From positions 1-64,000 of the forward strand of contig UCFC01000020.1 in assembly GCA_900471515.1 (NCBI GenBank): a stretch of DNA of 64,000 bases. The letters are read 5' to 3'. The notes below the pieces were generated by a model. It saw nothing but the letters and a program-made list of their open reading frames with translations, was not told the DNA's origin and did no database searches. Shown in pieces: positions 53,419 to 61,742 of the stretch; positions within the stretch are counted from its first letter, which is position 1, and every line of letters begins with the position of its first letter. Position numbers and translations under genes: made by a program. This DNA comes from Hyphomicrobiales bacterium (GTDB lineage Bacteria; Pseudomonadota; Alphaproteobacteria; Rhizobiales; Rhizobiaceae).

Positions 53419-54636
53419 GTGACGGACAGACTGGTGATCATCGGCGCGGGGCAGGCAGGCTTCGCATTGGCAGCCAAGCTGCGTGCGCTGAAGGATACGC
53501 GGCCGATCACGCTGATCGGCGCCGAAGACGTGCTTCCCTACCAGCGCCCGCCGCTGTCGAAGAAATACCTGCTCGGCGAAATGTCCTTCGACCGCCTGCT
53601 GTTCCGTCCCGAACATTGGTATCCCGACAATAATGTCGAGATCCGCCTGTCGACCTGGGCCGAGCAGATCCGGCGCGAAACGAAGCAGGTCCTGCTGCAG
53701 GACGGCTCCGTGCTCGATTACGGCACGCTGGCAATCGTCACCGGCTCCACGCCCCGGCGCCTGCCGGCGGCCATCGGCGGCGACCTTGAGGGCGTCTATG
53801 TCGCCCGCGACAAGCGCGACGCCGATCTTCTGGCCGCGGAAATGCGCCCCGGCCGCCGCGTGCTCATCATCGGCGGCGGTTATATCGGGCTGGAGGCCGC
53901 CGCGGTCGCCCGCCATCTCGGCCTCGAAGTGACCGTCATCGAAATGGCCGACCGCATCCTGCAGCGCGTTGCCGCCCCGCAAACCGCAGACATCATGCGC
54001 GCCATCCACAAGAGCCATGATGTGACGATTCGCGAAAAGACCGGCCTCAAGCATCTCGTCGGCCGCAACGGCCGGGTGACGGGCGCCGAGCTGTCCGACG
54101 GCACCACGATCGAGGTGGATTTCGTCATCGTCGGCATCGGCGTCGTGCCGAACGATCTTCTCGCCAAGGATGCCGGCCTCGACGTCGGCAACGGCATCAT
54201 CGTCGACGAATTCGCCCGCACGTCCGACCCGTCGATCTTTGCGGCCGGCGATTGCGCGAGCCTGCCCTGGCAGGGCGGCCGCATCCGGCTCGAATCCGTG
54301 CAGAACGCCGTCGATCAGGCCGATGCCGCGGCCGCCGTCATCGCCGGCGGCAGCGAACCCTATGACCCGAAGCCCTGGTTCTGGTCGGATCAGTACGACG
54401 TGAAGCTGCAGATCGCCGGCTTCAACATGGGCTATGACGATACGCTGCTGCGCCCCGGCGCCCGCGAAGGCGCAAGCTCGGTCTGGTATTTCCGCGAGGG
54501 CCGGCTGATCGCCGTCGATGCCATCAACGACGCCAAGGCCTATGTGACGGGCAAGAAGATGCTGGAATCAGGCATCAATCCCGACCGCGCGATCCTTGCC
54601 GATCCCGCCGCCGATCTGAAGCAATTGCTGGGCTAA
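53419..54636 (+). CDS. Ferredoxin-reductase-type FAD-dependent oxidoreductase
   Basis: A 405-residue two-dinucleotide-binding flavoprotein of the rhodocoxin/putidaredoxin reductase type. It has FAD site IIGAGQAGFALAAKLR, YQRPPLSKKYLLGE, NAD site IIGGGYIGLEAAAVARHLG, TSDPSIFAAGDCA and a C-terminal interface domain with FWSDQYDVKLQIAG. GTG 53419 after GGGAGTGAGA. It would pass electrons from NAD(P)H to a ferredoxin for a P450 or oxygenase, none of which is nearby. It is 86 bases after the dehydrogenase gene, so possibly co-transcribed. Confidence 0.9.
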   Translation: MTDRLVIIGAGQAGFALAAKLRALKDTRPITLIGAEDVLPYQRPPLSKKYLLGEMSFDRLLFRPEHWYPDNNVEIRLSTWAEQIRRETKQVLLQDGSVLDYGTLAIVTGSTPRRLPAAIGGDLEGVYVARDKRDADLLAAEMRPGRRVLIIGGGYIGLEAAAVARHLGLEVTVIEMADRILQRVAAPQTADIMRAIHKSHDVTIREKTGLKHLVGRNGRVTGAELSDGTTIEVDFVIVGIGVVPNDLLAKDAGLDVGNGIIVDEFARTSDPSIFAAGDCASLPWQGGRIRLESVQNAVDQADAAAAVIAGGSEPYDPKPWFWSDQYDVKLQIAGFNMGYDDTLLRPGAREGASSVWYFREGRLIAVDAINDAKAYVTGKKMLESGINPDRAILADPAADLKQLLG

Positions 54637-54776
54637 GGCCGCGCCGGCCCGGCCGGGCCGGCAGGCGCTTTCCCTCCGGCACGGCCGCGCCGCATCTGCG
54701 CTCCATGGAAAGGACATGTGAAAACTTCAAAAAAAGCTTGATTGCATGGGCGAATACCCATATCAGGGCTCCCACC

Positions 54777-54867
54777 GGAGAGGTGGCCGAGTGGTCGAAG
54801 GCGCTCCCCTGCTAAGGGAGTATACGTCAAAAGCGTATCGTGGGTTCGAATCCCATCTTCTCCGCCA
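54777..54867 (+). tRNA. tRNA-Ser (anticodon GCU)
   Basis: A complete 91-base class II tRNA including encoded CCA (54865-54867). Acceptor GGAGAGG pairs with CTTCTCC. The D-arm contains GGCCGAGTGG. Anticodon stem CTCCC/GGGAG encloses loop CTGCTAA (anticodon GCT). A long variable arm (TATACGTC...GCGTATCG) marks serine, and GGTTCGAATCC is the T-arm loop. It reads AGC/AGU codons. Confidence 0.97.
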
Positions 54868-54992
54868 TTTCCCAAGTGCCCGACCCGGCGACTGCCGGAA
54901 AATAAAGCCCGCTCCGATCAAAGCCGGCATCATCTTCATCAACTTGAACGGCACGGCCCCGGCATCCGCCTTCGCGATCCGGCTTGACCGCC

Positions 54993-55175
54993 TCAATAGC
55001 TGCAGGAAAGCGCGTTGGTCGGCCTGAAGCCGTCGGCGCATGCGGGATTGACGGAGTCCCCGGGCTGGTATTGAAAGTCGGGGCTATTGGCAGGCCGCTG
55101 CGTCGTGCAGGCCGCAACCAGCGTGGCCAGGCCGATCAGCATGCCGCCGATCAAGATAATCCGAAATCTGCTCAT
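54993..55175 (-). CDS. Small lipoprotein, unknown
   Basis: A 60-residue protein. A hydrophobic signal is followed by the lipobox LVAAC (Cys about 23), then a short polar tail with two Cys near the C-terminus (NPACADGF and LSCSY) that could form a disulfide. ATG 55175 with GGGAGGG upstream. No family known to me. It lies just past the tRNA on the opposite strand. Confidence 0.7.
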   Translation of the reverse strand: MSRFRIILIGGMLIGLATLVAACTTQRPANSPDFQYQPGDSVNPACADGFRPTNALSCSY

Positions 55176-55312
55176 CGTGGCCCTCCCATGGCGCGGCGCC
55201 TGATGGCAACATGTCGCTGTAGCGGGCGCAGGCAAGAGCCATGCCGCACGCTTGGCCGCCCCGCTTGCCCGGCAACCGCGCCGCAATTGCCTGACTATCG
55301 GTAAAAACAGTT

Positions 55313-55744
55313 CTAGAACGGCTTGGTGACGGCGATCGCGACGATGACGAATGTCGCGATCACGACCGCCGCGCCGGCGTGGCGCAGAACGGCCGGGGGA
55401 GCAGGCTCCTGGCTGTGCGCGAGCCTGCGCAGCCTGCCGGACAGGACGCCGTGAAGCGCCGAGAGCAGCAGCACCAGCGTGAGCTTTGCCAGCAGCCACA
55501 CCTGCGGGAACCAGCCGCCCGTCAACGCGAGCGTCAGCCCGAGGATCCAGACGAGCAGCATCGCCGGCGACGTGACGCGCCGGTCCCAGCGGCGCACGCG
55601 CTCCAGCAAGGCGGACCGGATCGCGATCTCCTGCTGGCCCCGGGCCTCGGTCACGGCCGCAATGCTCACGGCCGCGACCAGCATGCCGCCGATCCAGGTG
55701 ACGACGGCGGCGATGTGCAGGGCCTTGAGCCAGAGATAGTCCAT
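55313..55744 (-). CDS. CopD/HemJ-like four-TM membrane protein
   Basis: A 143-residue protein with four TM helices. MDYLWLKALHIAAVVTWIGGMLVAA has the His in TM1 and is typical of the CopD/HemJ superfamily. LALTGGWFPQVWLLAKLTLVLLLSALHG carries the second family His. Haem or copper binding is possible. ATG 55744, 11 bases after the DUF3817 stop. It is last gene of an ArsR-led operon. Confidence 0.75.
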   Translation of the reverse strand: MDYLWLKALHIAAVVTWIGGMLVAAVSIAAVTEARGQQEIAIRSALLERVRRWDRRVTSPAMLLVWILGLTLALTGGWFPQVWLLAKLTLVLLLSALHGVLSGRLRRLAHSQEPAPPAVLRHAGAAVVIATFVIVAIAVTKPF

Positions 55745-55755
55745 CGCCTGCGCCC

Positions 55756-56088
55756 TCAGTTCGAAGCGGCAAGGGCCGACTGGCGCCGCGCCAGTGCCCG
55801 CTCGTTGAGGAAGGCCCCGAAGGGGATGAAGGCCGCAAGCGCCATCCGGGCGGTTTCGCCGCGCGACCATCCGCCCATCGATACGGTCTGGATGAGCATC
55901 CAGACATAGAGAACGAAGGCGATGCCGTGGACCGGGCCGACAAGGCGGGTTGCGACCGGGTAGCCGGCAAGGTGCTTGAGAGGAACGGCCACGCCGACGA
56001 GCAGGAGAAGCGTCGTCCCCTCCAGCAGCGACACGGCGCGCATCCTGCGCAATTGCGACAGTTCCTCGGTTCGGGCGGCCGAGAGCAT
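55756..56088 (-). CDS. DUF3817 membrane protein
   Basis: A 110-residue protein with three TM helices. RRMRAVSLLEGTTLLLLVGVAVPLK and LVGPVHGIAFVLYVWML are DUF3817 hallmarks. ATG 56088 overlaps the preceding stop by one base (TGATG) and has GGAGG 7 bases upstream; GTG 56091 is the alternative. Function unknown. It is third gene of the ArsR-led operon. Confidence 0.8.
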   Translation of the reverse strand: MLSAARTEELSQLRRMRAVSLLEGTTLLLLVGVAVPLKHLAGYPVATRLVGPVHGIAFVLYVWMLIQTVSMGGWSRGETARMALAAFIPFGAFLNERALARRQSALAASN

Positions 56089-56351
56089 CACTCGACCTCC
56101 CTGAGGACCTTTTCGACCCGCTCGAGGCGGCCCTGGATGTCGGCAATGCTGCCCCGCAGGGCCGCCAGCGCGGCGGCACTCTCCTCCTGGGACTTCACGG
56201 CGCGCGCAGCGAGATCGCGATAGGCGTCCTCGCCTGCGATCCGCAGGCGCGCCGTGCGCGCGCCGGTGACATATATCATTGCGAAGATCAGCAGGATCAC
56301 GGCGAGCACGAGGACCGTGACGAGGAAGAATATGCTGGTGCGATCGGCCAT
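56088..56351 (-). CDS. Single-TM coiled-coil protein, unknown
   Basis: An 87-residue protein with one N-terminal TM helix (FFLVTVLVLAVILLIFAMIYV) and a C-terminal coiled coil with heptads of Ala/Leu/Val (about 45-87, ending RLERVEKVLREVE). Cytoplasmic coil orientation is inferred. ATG 56351 with AAAGGA upstream. It lies 11 bases after the ArsR gene and overlaps the DUF3817 gene by one base. Confidence 0.7.
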   Translation of the reverse strand: MADRTSIFFLVTVLVLAVILLIFAMIYVTGARTARLRIAGEDAYRDLAARAVKSQEESAAALAALRGSIADIQGRLERVEKVLREVE

Positions 56352-56362
56352 GGGAGATCCTT

Positions 56363-56689
56363 TCAAGGTTCCGAGGTCTTGGAGGAGGGGCTCAGCGAGC
56401 GAGCCGCATCGGCAATGGCTGCCGGATTGAGCGCGACATCGAAGGCCGCTGTCTGGAAGAAGTTGAGTGCCTTCCCGTCGCTGGAAAGCTCGAGCTGGCT
56501 GGTCACGAGGCCGGCCTCCTCAAGCTTGCGCAGGTGAAGGTGGAGGAGCGGCCGGCTGATGCCGATCTCGCGGGCAAGCTGGCTGACATAGGTGCGGCCG
56601 TTCGCATGGAGCGCTGCCATGATCCGCAGGCGGTGCGGGTTGGCGAGCGCGGCCAGCATCTCCAGCAACCGGTCTCCCTGGCTCTTCAA
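56363..56689 (-). CDS. ArsR-family winged-helix regulator
   Basis: A 108-residue winged HTH: RLLEMLAALANPHRLRIMAAL, YVSQLAREIGISRPLLHLHLRKLEEAGLV then a wing. There is no CxC metal motif, so the signal is not obviously a metal. The start is taken as TTG 56689 with GAGAGGG upstream; ATG 56659 would truncate the first helix. It heads a four-gene membrane operon and has a near-perfect palindrome 27 bases upstream, presumably its own operator. Confidence 0.82.
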   Translation of the reverse strand: MKSQGDRLLEMLAALANPHRLRIMAALHANGRTYVSQLAREIGISRPLLHLHLRKLEEAGLVTSQLELSSDGKALNFFQTAAFDVALNPAAIADAARSLSPSSKTSEP

Positions 56690-56715
56690 TCGGCCCTCTC
56701 TTAAGAATTTATAAC

Positions 56716-56739
56716 ACCTGTAAGATTTTTCTAACAGGT
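56716..56739. promoter_or_regulatory. Candidate ArsR operator
   Basis: Arms ACCTGTAAGA (56716-56725) and TCTAACAGGT (56730-56739) form a dyad with one mismatch around TTTT. On the minus strand a TATAAAT -10-like element (about 56714-56708) abuts it, so binding would block the promoter. Confidence 0.6.
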
Positions 56740-57251
56740 TAGGAATTCGGCGTCAATCGCCGCCCGCAAGGCAATGCCCCGGTCCGCTCGGCCGGCCGGT
56801 TGGAGGCGAAGCGCGGATCGCGCGTTAATCCGCGCATCGACGGCGGACGCCGGAATCGGCCCTTTCGCGCACCGAATCGCCTGCGGGAATCAACGGTTCC
56901 GACCCGCGTGAAAACTGAAAGCGGTTTCGGCTCGAAGGACGAGCAGGCTCGCCCGAGCGGTTGCCGATCGTGCCGAACAGCAAGAATCAGGCGCAAAAGT
57001 GGTGCCGATTTGGCACAGCGGCGCGCGCCGCCCCTTCGCAAAACCCAATAAATAGCGGGAAAATAAGCGCTTTCTTAATGAAGCCTAAACAAACGGCGGC
57101 CCCGTTGCCCAATTTGTGGCCTTTCAGCAACAGGGTTTCGGTAAGGCTTTCGTAAACCCCGCCTGAACACAAGTTGGTGATTGCGTGACAGCCGCCGTCT
57201 TGTATTTTCAGCCTCGGAAGCAAGGGCCTGACCGCCCGACTTCTAAAGCAC
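56740..57251. other. Intergenic region upstream of the porin
   Basis: About 510 bases hold no convincing gene on either strand. The part from about 57040 to 57150 is AT-richer. Elements such as TTGCGT and TTGTATTTT (about 57180-57210) could be part of the porin promoter, which must lie at least 70 bases before the start given the leader structure. Confidence 0.4.
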
Positions 57252-57317
57252 CGGGGGTAAGGCAGGGAAACGTCGCAAGACGTGATCTTACCTCCGATCG
57301 AAACTTGAATTGGAGGT
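57252..57317 (+). promoter_or_regulatory. Porin 5' leader with two alternative hairpins
   Basis: CTTACCTCC (57287-57295) can pair with upstream GGGGGTAAG (57253-57261, nine pairs, one G-U). That fold encloses a small ACGTC-GCAA-GACGT hairpin (57270-57283). Alternatively ACCTCCGAT (57290-57298) pairs with ATTGGAGGT (57309-57317, nine pairs, one G-U), hiding the GGAGG ribosome site. The two are mutually exclusive. Confidence 0.6.
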
Positions 57318-57321
57318 CATT

Positions 57322-58365
57322 ATGAACATCAAGAGCCTTCTTCTCGGCTCTGCTGCCGCTTTGGCAGTAGTTTCCGGCGCTCAGGCTGCTGACGCTATCG
57401 TTGCAGCCGAGCCGGAACCGGTTGAATACGTTCGCGTCTGCGACGCTTACGGCACCGGCTACTTCTACATCCCGGGCACCGAAACCTGCCTGAAGATCAA
57501 CGGCTACATCCGTTTCCAGGTTGACGCTGGCCCGAGCGCAAGCTCGATCGGCGCTTCCGGCGGCGGCTTTGTTGAAAACGACTCGAGCTGGGACGCTCGC
57601 ACGCGTGGTCAGGTTCAGTTCACCGCCAAGAGCGACACCGAATACGGCCCGCTCACCGGCGTGATCGTTATCCAGGCTAACGCCGACAACGCAACGAACC
57701 AGCAGACCAAGCTCGACTCGGCTTACCTCGACATCGCTGGCTTCCGCGCTGGTCTGTTCTACTCCTGGTGGGACGATGGTCTCTCCGGCGAAACGGACGA
57801 CATCGGCTCCCCGGTTACCCTGCATAACTCCATCCGTTATCAGTACGAAACCGGCGACTTCTACGCTGGCATCAGCGTTGACGAGCTGGAAGACAGCCCG
57901 TTCTACGACGGCGAAACCCCGAACAACTGGGGCGTAGCAGTTGGTCTCGGCGGTAAGGCTGGTGCCTTCACCTACCAGATCACCGCTGGTTACGACACCG
58001 ACAACGAAGAAGGCGCTGTCCGCGCTATGGGTACCGTTGCTGTTGGCCCGGGCACGCTCGGCCTCGCAGCTGTCTACTCGTCCAACCCGAACGCCTACTA
58101 CAACAAGTCTGAGTGGGCTATCGCTGCCGAATACGCCATCAAGGCTACCGACAAGCTGAAGATCACTCCGGCTGCTCAGTACTACGGCAACTACGGCATC
58201 ACCGGTGACGAGTTCAACGATGACAACGATGCCTGGAAGGTTGGTCTGACGGTTGATTACCAGATCGTCGACAACTTCTCTGCCAAGGCAACCGTCAATT
58301 ACGTCGATCCGGATGAAGGCGACGACGTCACGACGGGCTTCTTCCGCCTGCAGCGCGCATTCTAA
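57322..58365 (+). CDS. Alphaproteobacterial porin (RopA/Omp2b type)
   Basis: A 347-residue outer-membrane porin. The signal peptide is 1-22 (MNIKSLLLGSAAALAVVSG, cleavage near QAAD). The mature start has EPVEYVRVCDAYGTGYFYIPG and CLKINGYIRFQ, diagnostic for the Rhizobiales porin-2 family, with conserved Cys pair. It ends in ...FFRLQRAF with terminal Phe for Bam recognition. Codon choice (many GCT, GTT, GGT) differs from neighbours and indicates high expression. ATG 57322 with GGAGGT 5' of it, which can be hidden by a leader hairpin. A UUCG-loop terminator follows. Confidence 0.95.
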   Translation: MNIKSLLLGSAAALAVVSGAQAADAIVAAEPEPVEYVRVCDAYGTGYFYIPGTETCLKINGYIRFQVDAGPSASSIGASGGGFVENDSSWDARTRGQVQFTAKSDTEYGPLTGVIVIQANADNATNQQTKLDSAYLDIAGFRAGLFYSWWDDGLSGETDDIGSPVTLHNSIRYQYETGDFYAGISVDELEDSPFYDGETPNNWGVAVGLGGKAGAFTYQITAGYDTDNEEGAVRAMGTVAVGPGTLGLAAVYSSNPNAYYNKSEWAIAAEYAIKATDKLKITPAAQYYGNYGITGDEFNDDNDAWKVGLTVDYQIVDNFSAKATVNYVDPDEGDDVTTGFFRLQRAF

Positions 58366-58392
58366 TCTGATCTGACTTCGGTCATTCAGGAG

Positions 58393-58416
58393 AGCCCGGC
58401 TTTCGAGCCGGGCTTC
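58393..58416 (+). terminator. Rho-independent terminator of the porin gene
   Basis: A 9-bp perfect stem AGCCCGGCT / AGCCGGGCT closed by a TTCG tetraloop (58393-58414), then TTCTTCGTTT. It lies 28 bases after the porin stop. Confidence 0.88.
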
Positions 58417-58490
58417 TTCGTTTGTGCCGGCGGCCGGAGCTTTTCGGCAGTCTGCAAAGGGCGAAATCCGCGGCGGACCCTTCGCCCGGC

Positions 58491-59384
58491 TCAGTCGAGC
58501 CTGCTCACGAAGGCATGAATCGCCTCCGGAATGTCTGCGAGATGCAGAAGCGGCGCGTGCCCCTGGCCCTTCGCGGTGATCTGCATCATCCCCGGATGCC
58601 GCCTTTTCATCTCGGCCGCCGTCTGCTGCGAAAGAAGGTCGGAATTCTCGCCCCTGATAACCAGCAGCGGCACGGAGCCCAGCTTTTCGAATTGCGGCCA
58701 GAGGTCGGGGAGGGGATTGCCGAAATCGATCGATTTCAGCTGCTCGGCAATGGCGCTGTCGTAATCGGCGACGGGCATGCCCGCCTCATCCCGATAGATG
58801 GCCCGCGCCATGCCCTCCCAGTCGGCGGGCGCGAGTGCGGGAAAGGCAGCGCCGTGATTCTCCTTGAGCATATCGACGGCCTCGCTCCAGCTTTGCGGTT
58901 TGCGGCCGCGGTTGAGATAGTCCCTGATCGCCATCAGCCCGGCCGGCTCGATGACCGGGCCGATATCGTTGAAGATGAGGCCTGCGAGCAGGTCCGGCTT
59001 TATCGCCGCCATGAGATGCAGGATGAGCCCGCCGCGCGAGGTTCCGATGAAGATGGCGCGGGCGATGCCGAGAGCGGCGCAGGCGGCAATCACGTCGCCG
59101 CATTCGACGGCGGGATTGTAGTTCGCCTTGTTGTCGTCCCGGTCTGAGCGGCCGCGGCCGCGATAATCGAGCGCAATGACGCGCCGCGGCAAGGCCGCGT
59201 GTCGCGACAGGAGCAATGCAAGTTCGTGGAAATCGCGGGCATTGCGCGTCAGGCCCGGCAGGCAGACGACCGGCAGCCTGCCGGGGCCGGCATCCGCCGG
59301 CCGGTAGTCGCGCGCGTAAAGCCTCAGCCCGTCGGCCGATCTGTGGAATGTTTCGGTAAAACCGCCTGCGACCACGTCACCCAT
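58491..59384 (-). CDS. Alpha/beta hydrolase
   Basis: A 297-residue alpha/beta hydrolase. The oxyanion region is VVCLPGLTRNARDFHELA. The nucleophile elbow GTSRGG (Ser about 120) uses Arg after Ser. The acid lies in VIRGENSDLLSQQ and the His in AKGQGHAPLLH. It keeps a complete Ser-Asp-His set. Esterase or lactonase activity is possible; the substrate is unknown. ATG 59384. Confidence 0.88.
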   Translation of the reverse strand: MGDVVAGGFTETFHRSADGLRLYARDYRPADAGPGRLPVVCLPGLTRNARDFHELALLLSRHAALPRRVIALDYRGRGRSDRDDNKANYNPAVECGDVIAACAALGIARAIFIGTSRGGLILHLMAAIKPDLLAGLIFNDIGPVIEPAGLMAIRDYLNRGRKPQSWSEAVDMLKENHGAAFPALAPADWEGMARAIYRDEAGMPVADYDSAIAEQLKSIDFGNPLPDLWPQFEKLGSVPLLVIRGENSDLLSQQTAAEMKRRHPGMMQITAKGQGHAPLLHLADIPEAIHAFVSRLD

Positions 59385-59447
59385 GATATCTCCGTTCCGT
59401 CTATCGGAACGAGATGTAACGCGCTTTCGGCCAATCCGCCAATCGGC

Positions 59448-61550
59448 TCAGGTCGCGCTGCGGCCGCCGACGAGGTCGCGCTCGATATCGGGCGTCTGCC
59501 CGAGGCGGGCCTTGTAGACCTCGTAATTCTCCATCACCCGCTGCACGTAGTTGCGCGTTTCGGGGAAGGGGATGCGCTCGATCCAGTCGACGATCTCGTC
59601 GACGGGCTTGCCGCGCGGATCGCCGTAACGGCCGATCCATTCCGGCACGCGCTTCGGCCCGGCATTATAGGCGATGAAGGTGAGGATATAGGAGCCGCCG
59701 AAGGCTTGGATCTGTTCGCCGAGATAATGCGCGCCGAGCGTTGCGTTGTAGCCGGCATCGGCCGTCAGCTTGTCCTTGGAATAGGTGATGTTGTGCCGCT
59801 TGGCGACGGCCTGCGCCGTGCCCGGCAGGAGCTGCAGCAGGCCGCGGGCGTTGGCGGCCGAAACGGCGGCTGGATTGAAGGCGCTTTCCTGGCGGGCGAT
59901 CGCATAGGCGAGCGCCTTGCCGGAGCCGGAAATATTGGCGTTGGCCGGAATGACGCCGACCGGGAAGGCGAGGGCTGCGACATCGATGCCGCGCCCATAG
60001 GCGATCTTGCCGATCTGCAGCGAAAGATGATGGTCGCCCGCCTGCTCGGCCTTGGCCGTCAGGATCGCCAGTTCGCCGGGACTCTGAAGCTGGTCGGCAA
60101 GCGCCAGATAGAGGGCGGCCGCCCGCCAGCCGTGGCCTGCCGCCTCCAGCCGTGCGATCGCCTGCACGGCTTCGCGCTGCTGGAGATTCTGCCGGTCGCG
60201 GGCCGCCGGCGACGGATAGGTGACGTCAAGCGTCTTCCGCCCGAGCCTTTCGGCCGCAAGCTGCCCGTAGAAGGTGCCCGGAAAATTCGCGGCCTTGGCG
60301 AAGAATTCGCTGGCCTTGCCCGGCCCGCCGGCTTCCGCCGAGCGCCCGAGCCAGTACCAGGCGCGGGAGACCGAAAGCGGACCGTTCGAAACCTGCAGGA
60401 TCTTGCGGAAATGCGTCTCGGCCGTCGTCGGGTCCTGCAGACCGCGCAGCGCATACCAGCCGGCATGGAACTGCGCTTCGACGATATCCGTCGGCACGGT
60501 GGCGACCGAGGCGGCGACGATCTGGTAGGCCGCCTTGAACTGCCCCTGGTCGACGAGGCCGCGGCTGACGATCCGCTGCTCGTTCCACCATTCGCCCGAA
60601 TTCATCAGCTCCGTCCGGTCGCGCGGGATCTGCTGCAGCAGCTTGGCGGCTTCGAGATATTTGTCCTGCTTGCGCAGATATTCGATGCGCGCGAAGAGAT
60701 AGCCCGGATCGCTGCGCCATTTCGCGTCGACCGCGTTCAGCAGCGCACCGGCATTGCCCGCCTTGGCGTCGACGGCAGCCCAGGCCTTGTAGAGCGACTG
60801 CGCCTGGCCCATGTCGCCGAAGCGCTTGGCCTGTGCCACGCGGCCGCGATACATCAGGTAGTCCATGCGCGTCTTGTGGTCGGCGGCGGTCAGCAGGCCG
60901 GCAAATTCGCCCAGGATCTTGTCTTCGGTGGCCTTGTCGAGCGCCTGTCCGCGCCAGACCTTGCCGATATATTTCGCCGCCTGCGCCGGCTTGCCGGTCG
61001 CCACGAGCGCGCGCGACAGGATGATCGCGCCCTGCCAGGTCTCCGGCGCGGTATCGCCGAAGGCATTCAGCACGGCGGCGGGTGCGGGGTTCTCGTCCAG
61101 GAGCGCGCGCTCGGAATTGCCGCGCAGACGTTCCAGGCCCGGCCAGCCCGCAAGCTCGTCCGAGGCACTGGCGATCTCGTAGGAGGGCACGCCCCTCAGG
61201 CCCGATGTCGCGATGGCCCAGGTCAGGATATGGCGATCGAGCGTTCCCGCCGCCATCGTGTTGCGAATGGCGAGCGCCTGTTGCGGGTCCTTGGCCGAAA
61301 GCGCGTCGAGGCCGGCTTTCAGGTCGCTGTTGACGGGGGCGATGGCGCCGTTGCGCGGAATGGAGCCGGTGGTGATCGCCTCGGGGAAGGATGCGGTTTC
61401 CGGCACGAAACCGAGCGGCTTGACGGCAGGCACGGGGGCGCTTTCGCCGGGAAGCTGCGATGCAGCGCTGCCCCAGGCCGCGGCCACCAGGCCGCAGACG
61501 GACAGGATCAGAACGGCTCTCTTCATCCGGATCACTCGCAACGAAAACAT
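59448..61550 (-). CDS. Soluble lytic murein transglycosylase (SLT family 1)
   Basis: A 700-residue periplasmic enzyme that cleaves peptidoglycan glycan strands. There is a signal peptide at the N-terminus (RAVLILSVCGLVAAAWG). A long superhelical TPR-like U/L domain (about 80-520) precedes the SLT catalytic domain (about 540-690) with RQESAFNPAAVS (catalytic Glu), ANARGLLQLLPGTA and ILTFIAYNAGPKRV. The start could be ATG 61550 (after GGAGGGGC) or ATG 61526. Divergent from dapA, the usual Rhizobiaceae neighbourhood. Confidence 0.93.
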   Translation of the reverse strand: MFSLRVIRMKRAVLILSVCGLVAAAWGSAASQLPGESAPVPAVKPLGFVPETASFPEAITTGSIPRNGAIAPVNSDLKAGLDALSAKDPQQALAIRNTMAAGTLDRHILTWAIATSGLRGVPSYEIASASDELAGWPGLERLRGNSERALLDENPAPAAVLNAFGDTAPETWQGAIILSRALVATGKPAQAAKYIGKVWRGQALDKATEDKILGEFAGLLTAADHKTRMDYLMYRGRVAQAKRFGDMGQAQSLYKAWAAVDAKAGNAGALLNAVDAKWRSDPGYLFARIEYLRKQDKYLEAAKLLQQIPRDRTELMNSGEWWNEQRIVSRGLVDQGQFKAAYQIVAASVATVPTDIVEAQFHAGWYALRGLQDPTTAETHFRKILQVSNGPLSVSRAWYWLGRSAEAGGPGKASEFFAKAANFPGTFYGQLAAERLGRKTLDVTYPSPAARDRQNLQQREAVQAIARLEAAGHGWRAAALYLALADQLQSPGELAILTAKAEQAGDHHLSLQIGKIAYGRGIDVAALAFPVGVIPANANISGSGKALAYAIARQESAFNPAAVSAANARGLLQLLPGTAQAVAKRHNITYSKDKLTADAGYNATLGAHYLGEQIQAFGGSYILTFIAYNAGPKRVPEWIGRYGDPRGKPVDEIVDWIERIPFPETRNYVQRVMENYEVYKARLGQTPDIERDLVGGRSAT

Positions 61551-61742
61551 GCCCCTCCATTTGGCTGGAGGCATCTTAACGAAAGCTTACCGCATTGGGT
61601 AAAATTCATTCACATTTGCTATCGGAATTTGCCCTAAACCGATCCATGCGCGCTTGTCGCGGCCTTTTTGCCGCTCTATGGTGCGCAACTCTTATTCATG
61701 GAATGCGGCTGAAGCAAGGATATCGGCCGTGAGGAGCTTTGC

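Noticed and set aside
54777..55313. Integration site at tRNA-Ser
   Set aside because: No integrase and no repeated tRNA 3' end was found downstream; adjoining genes look native.
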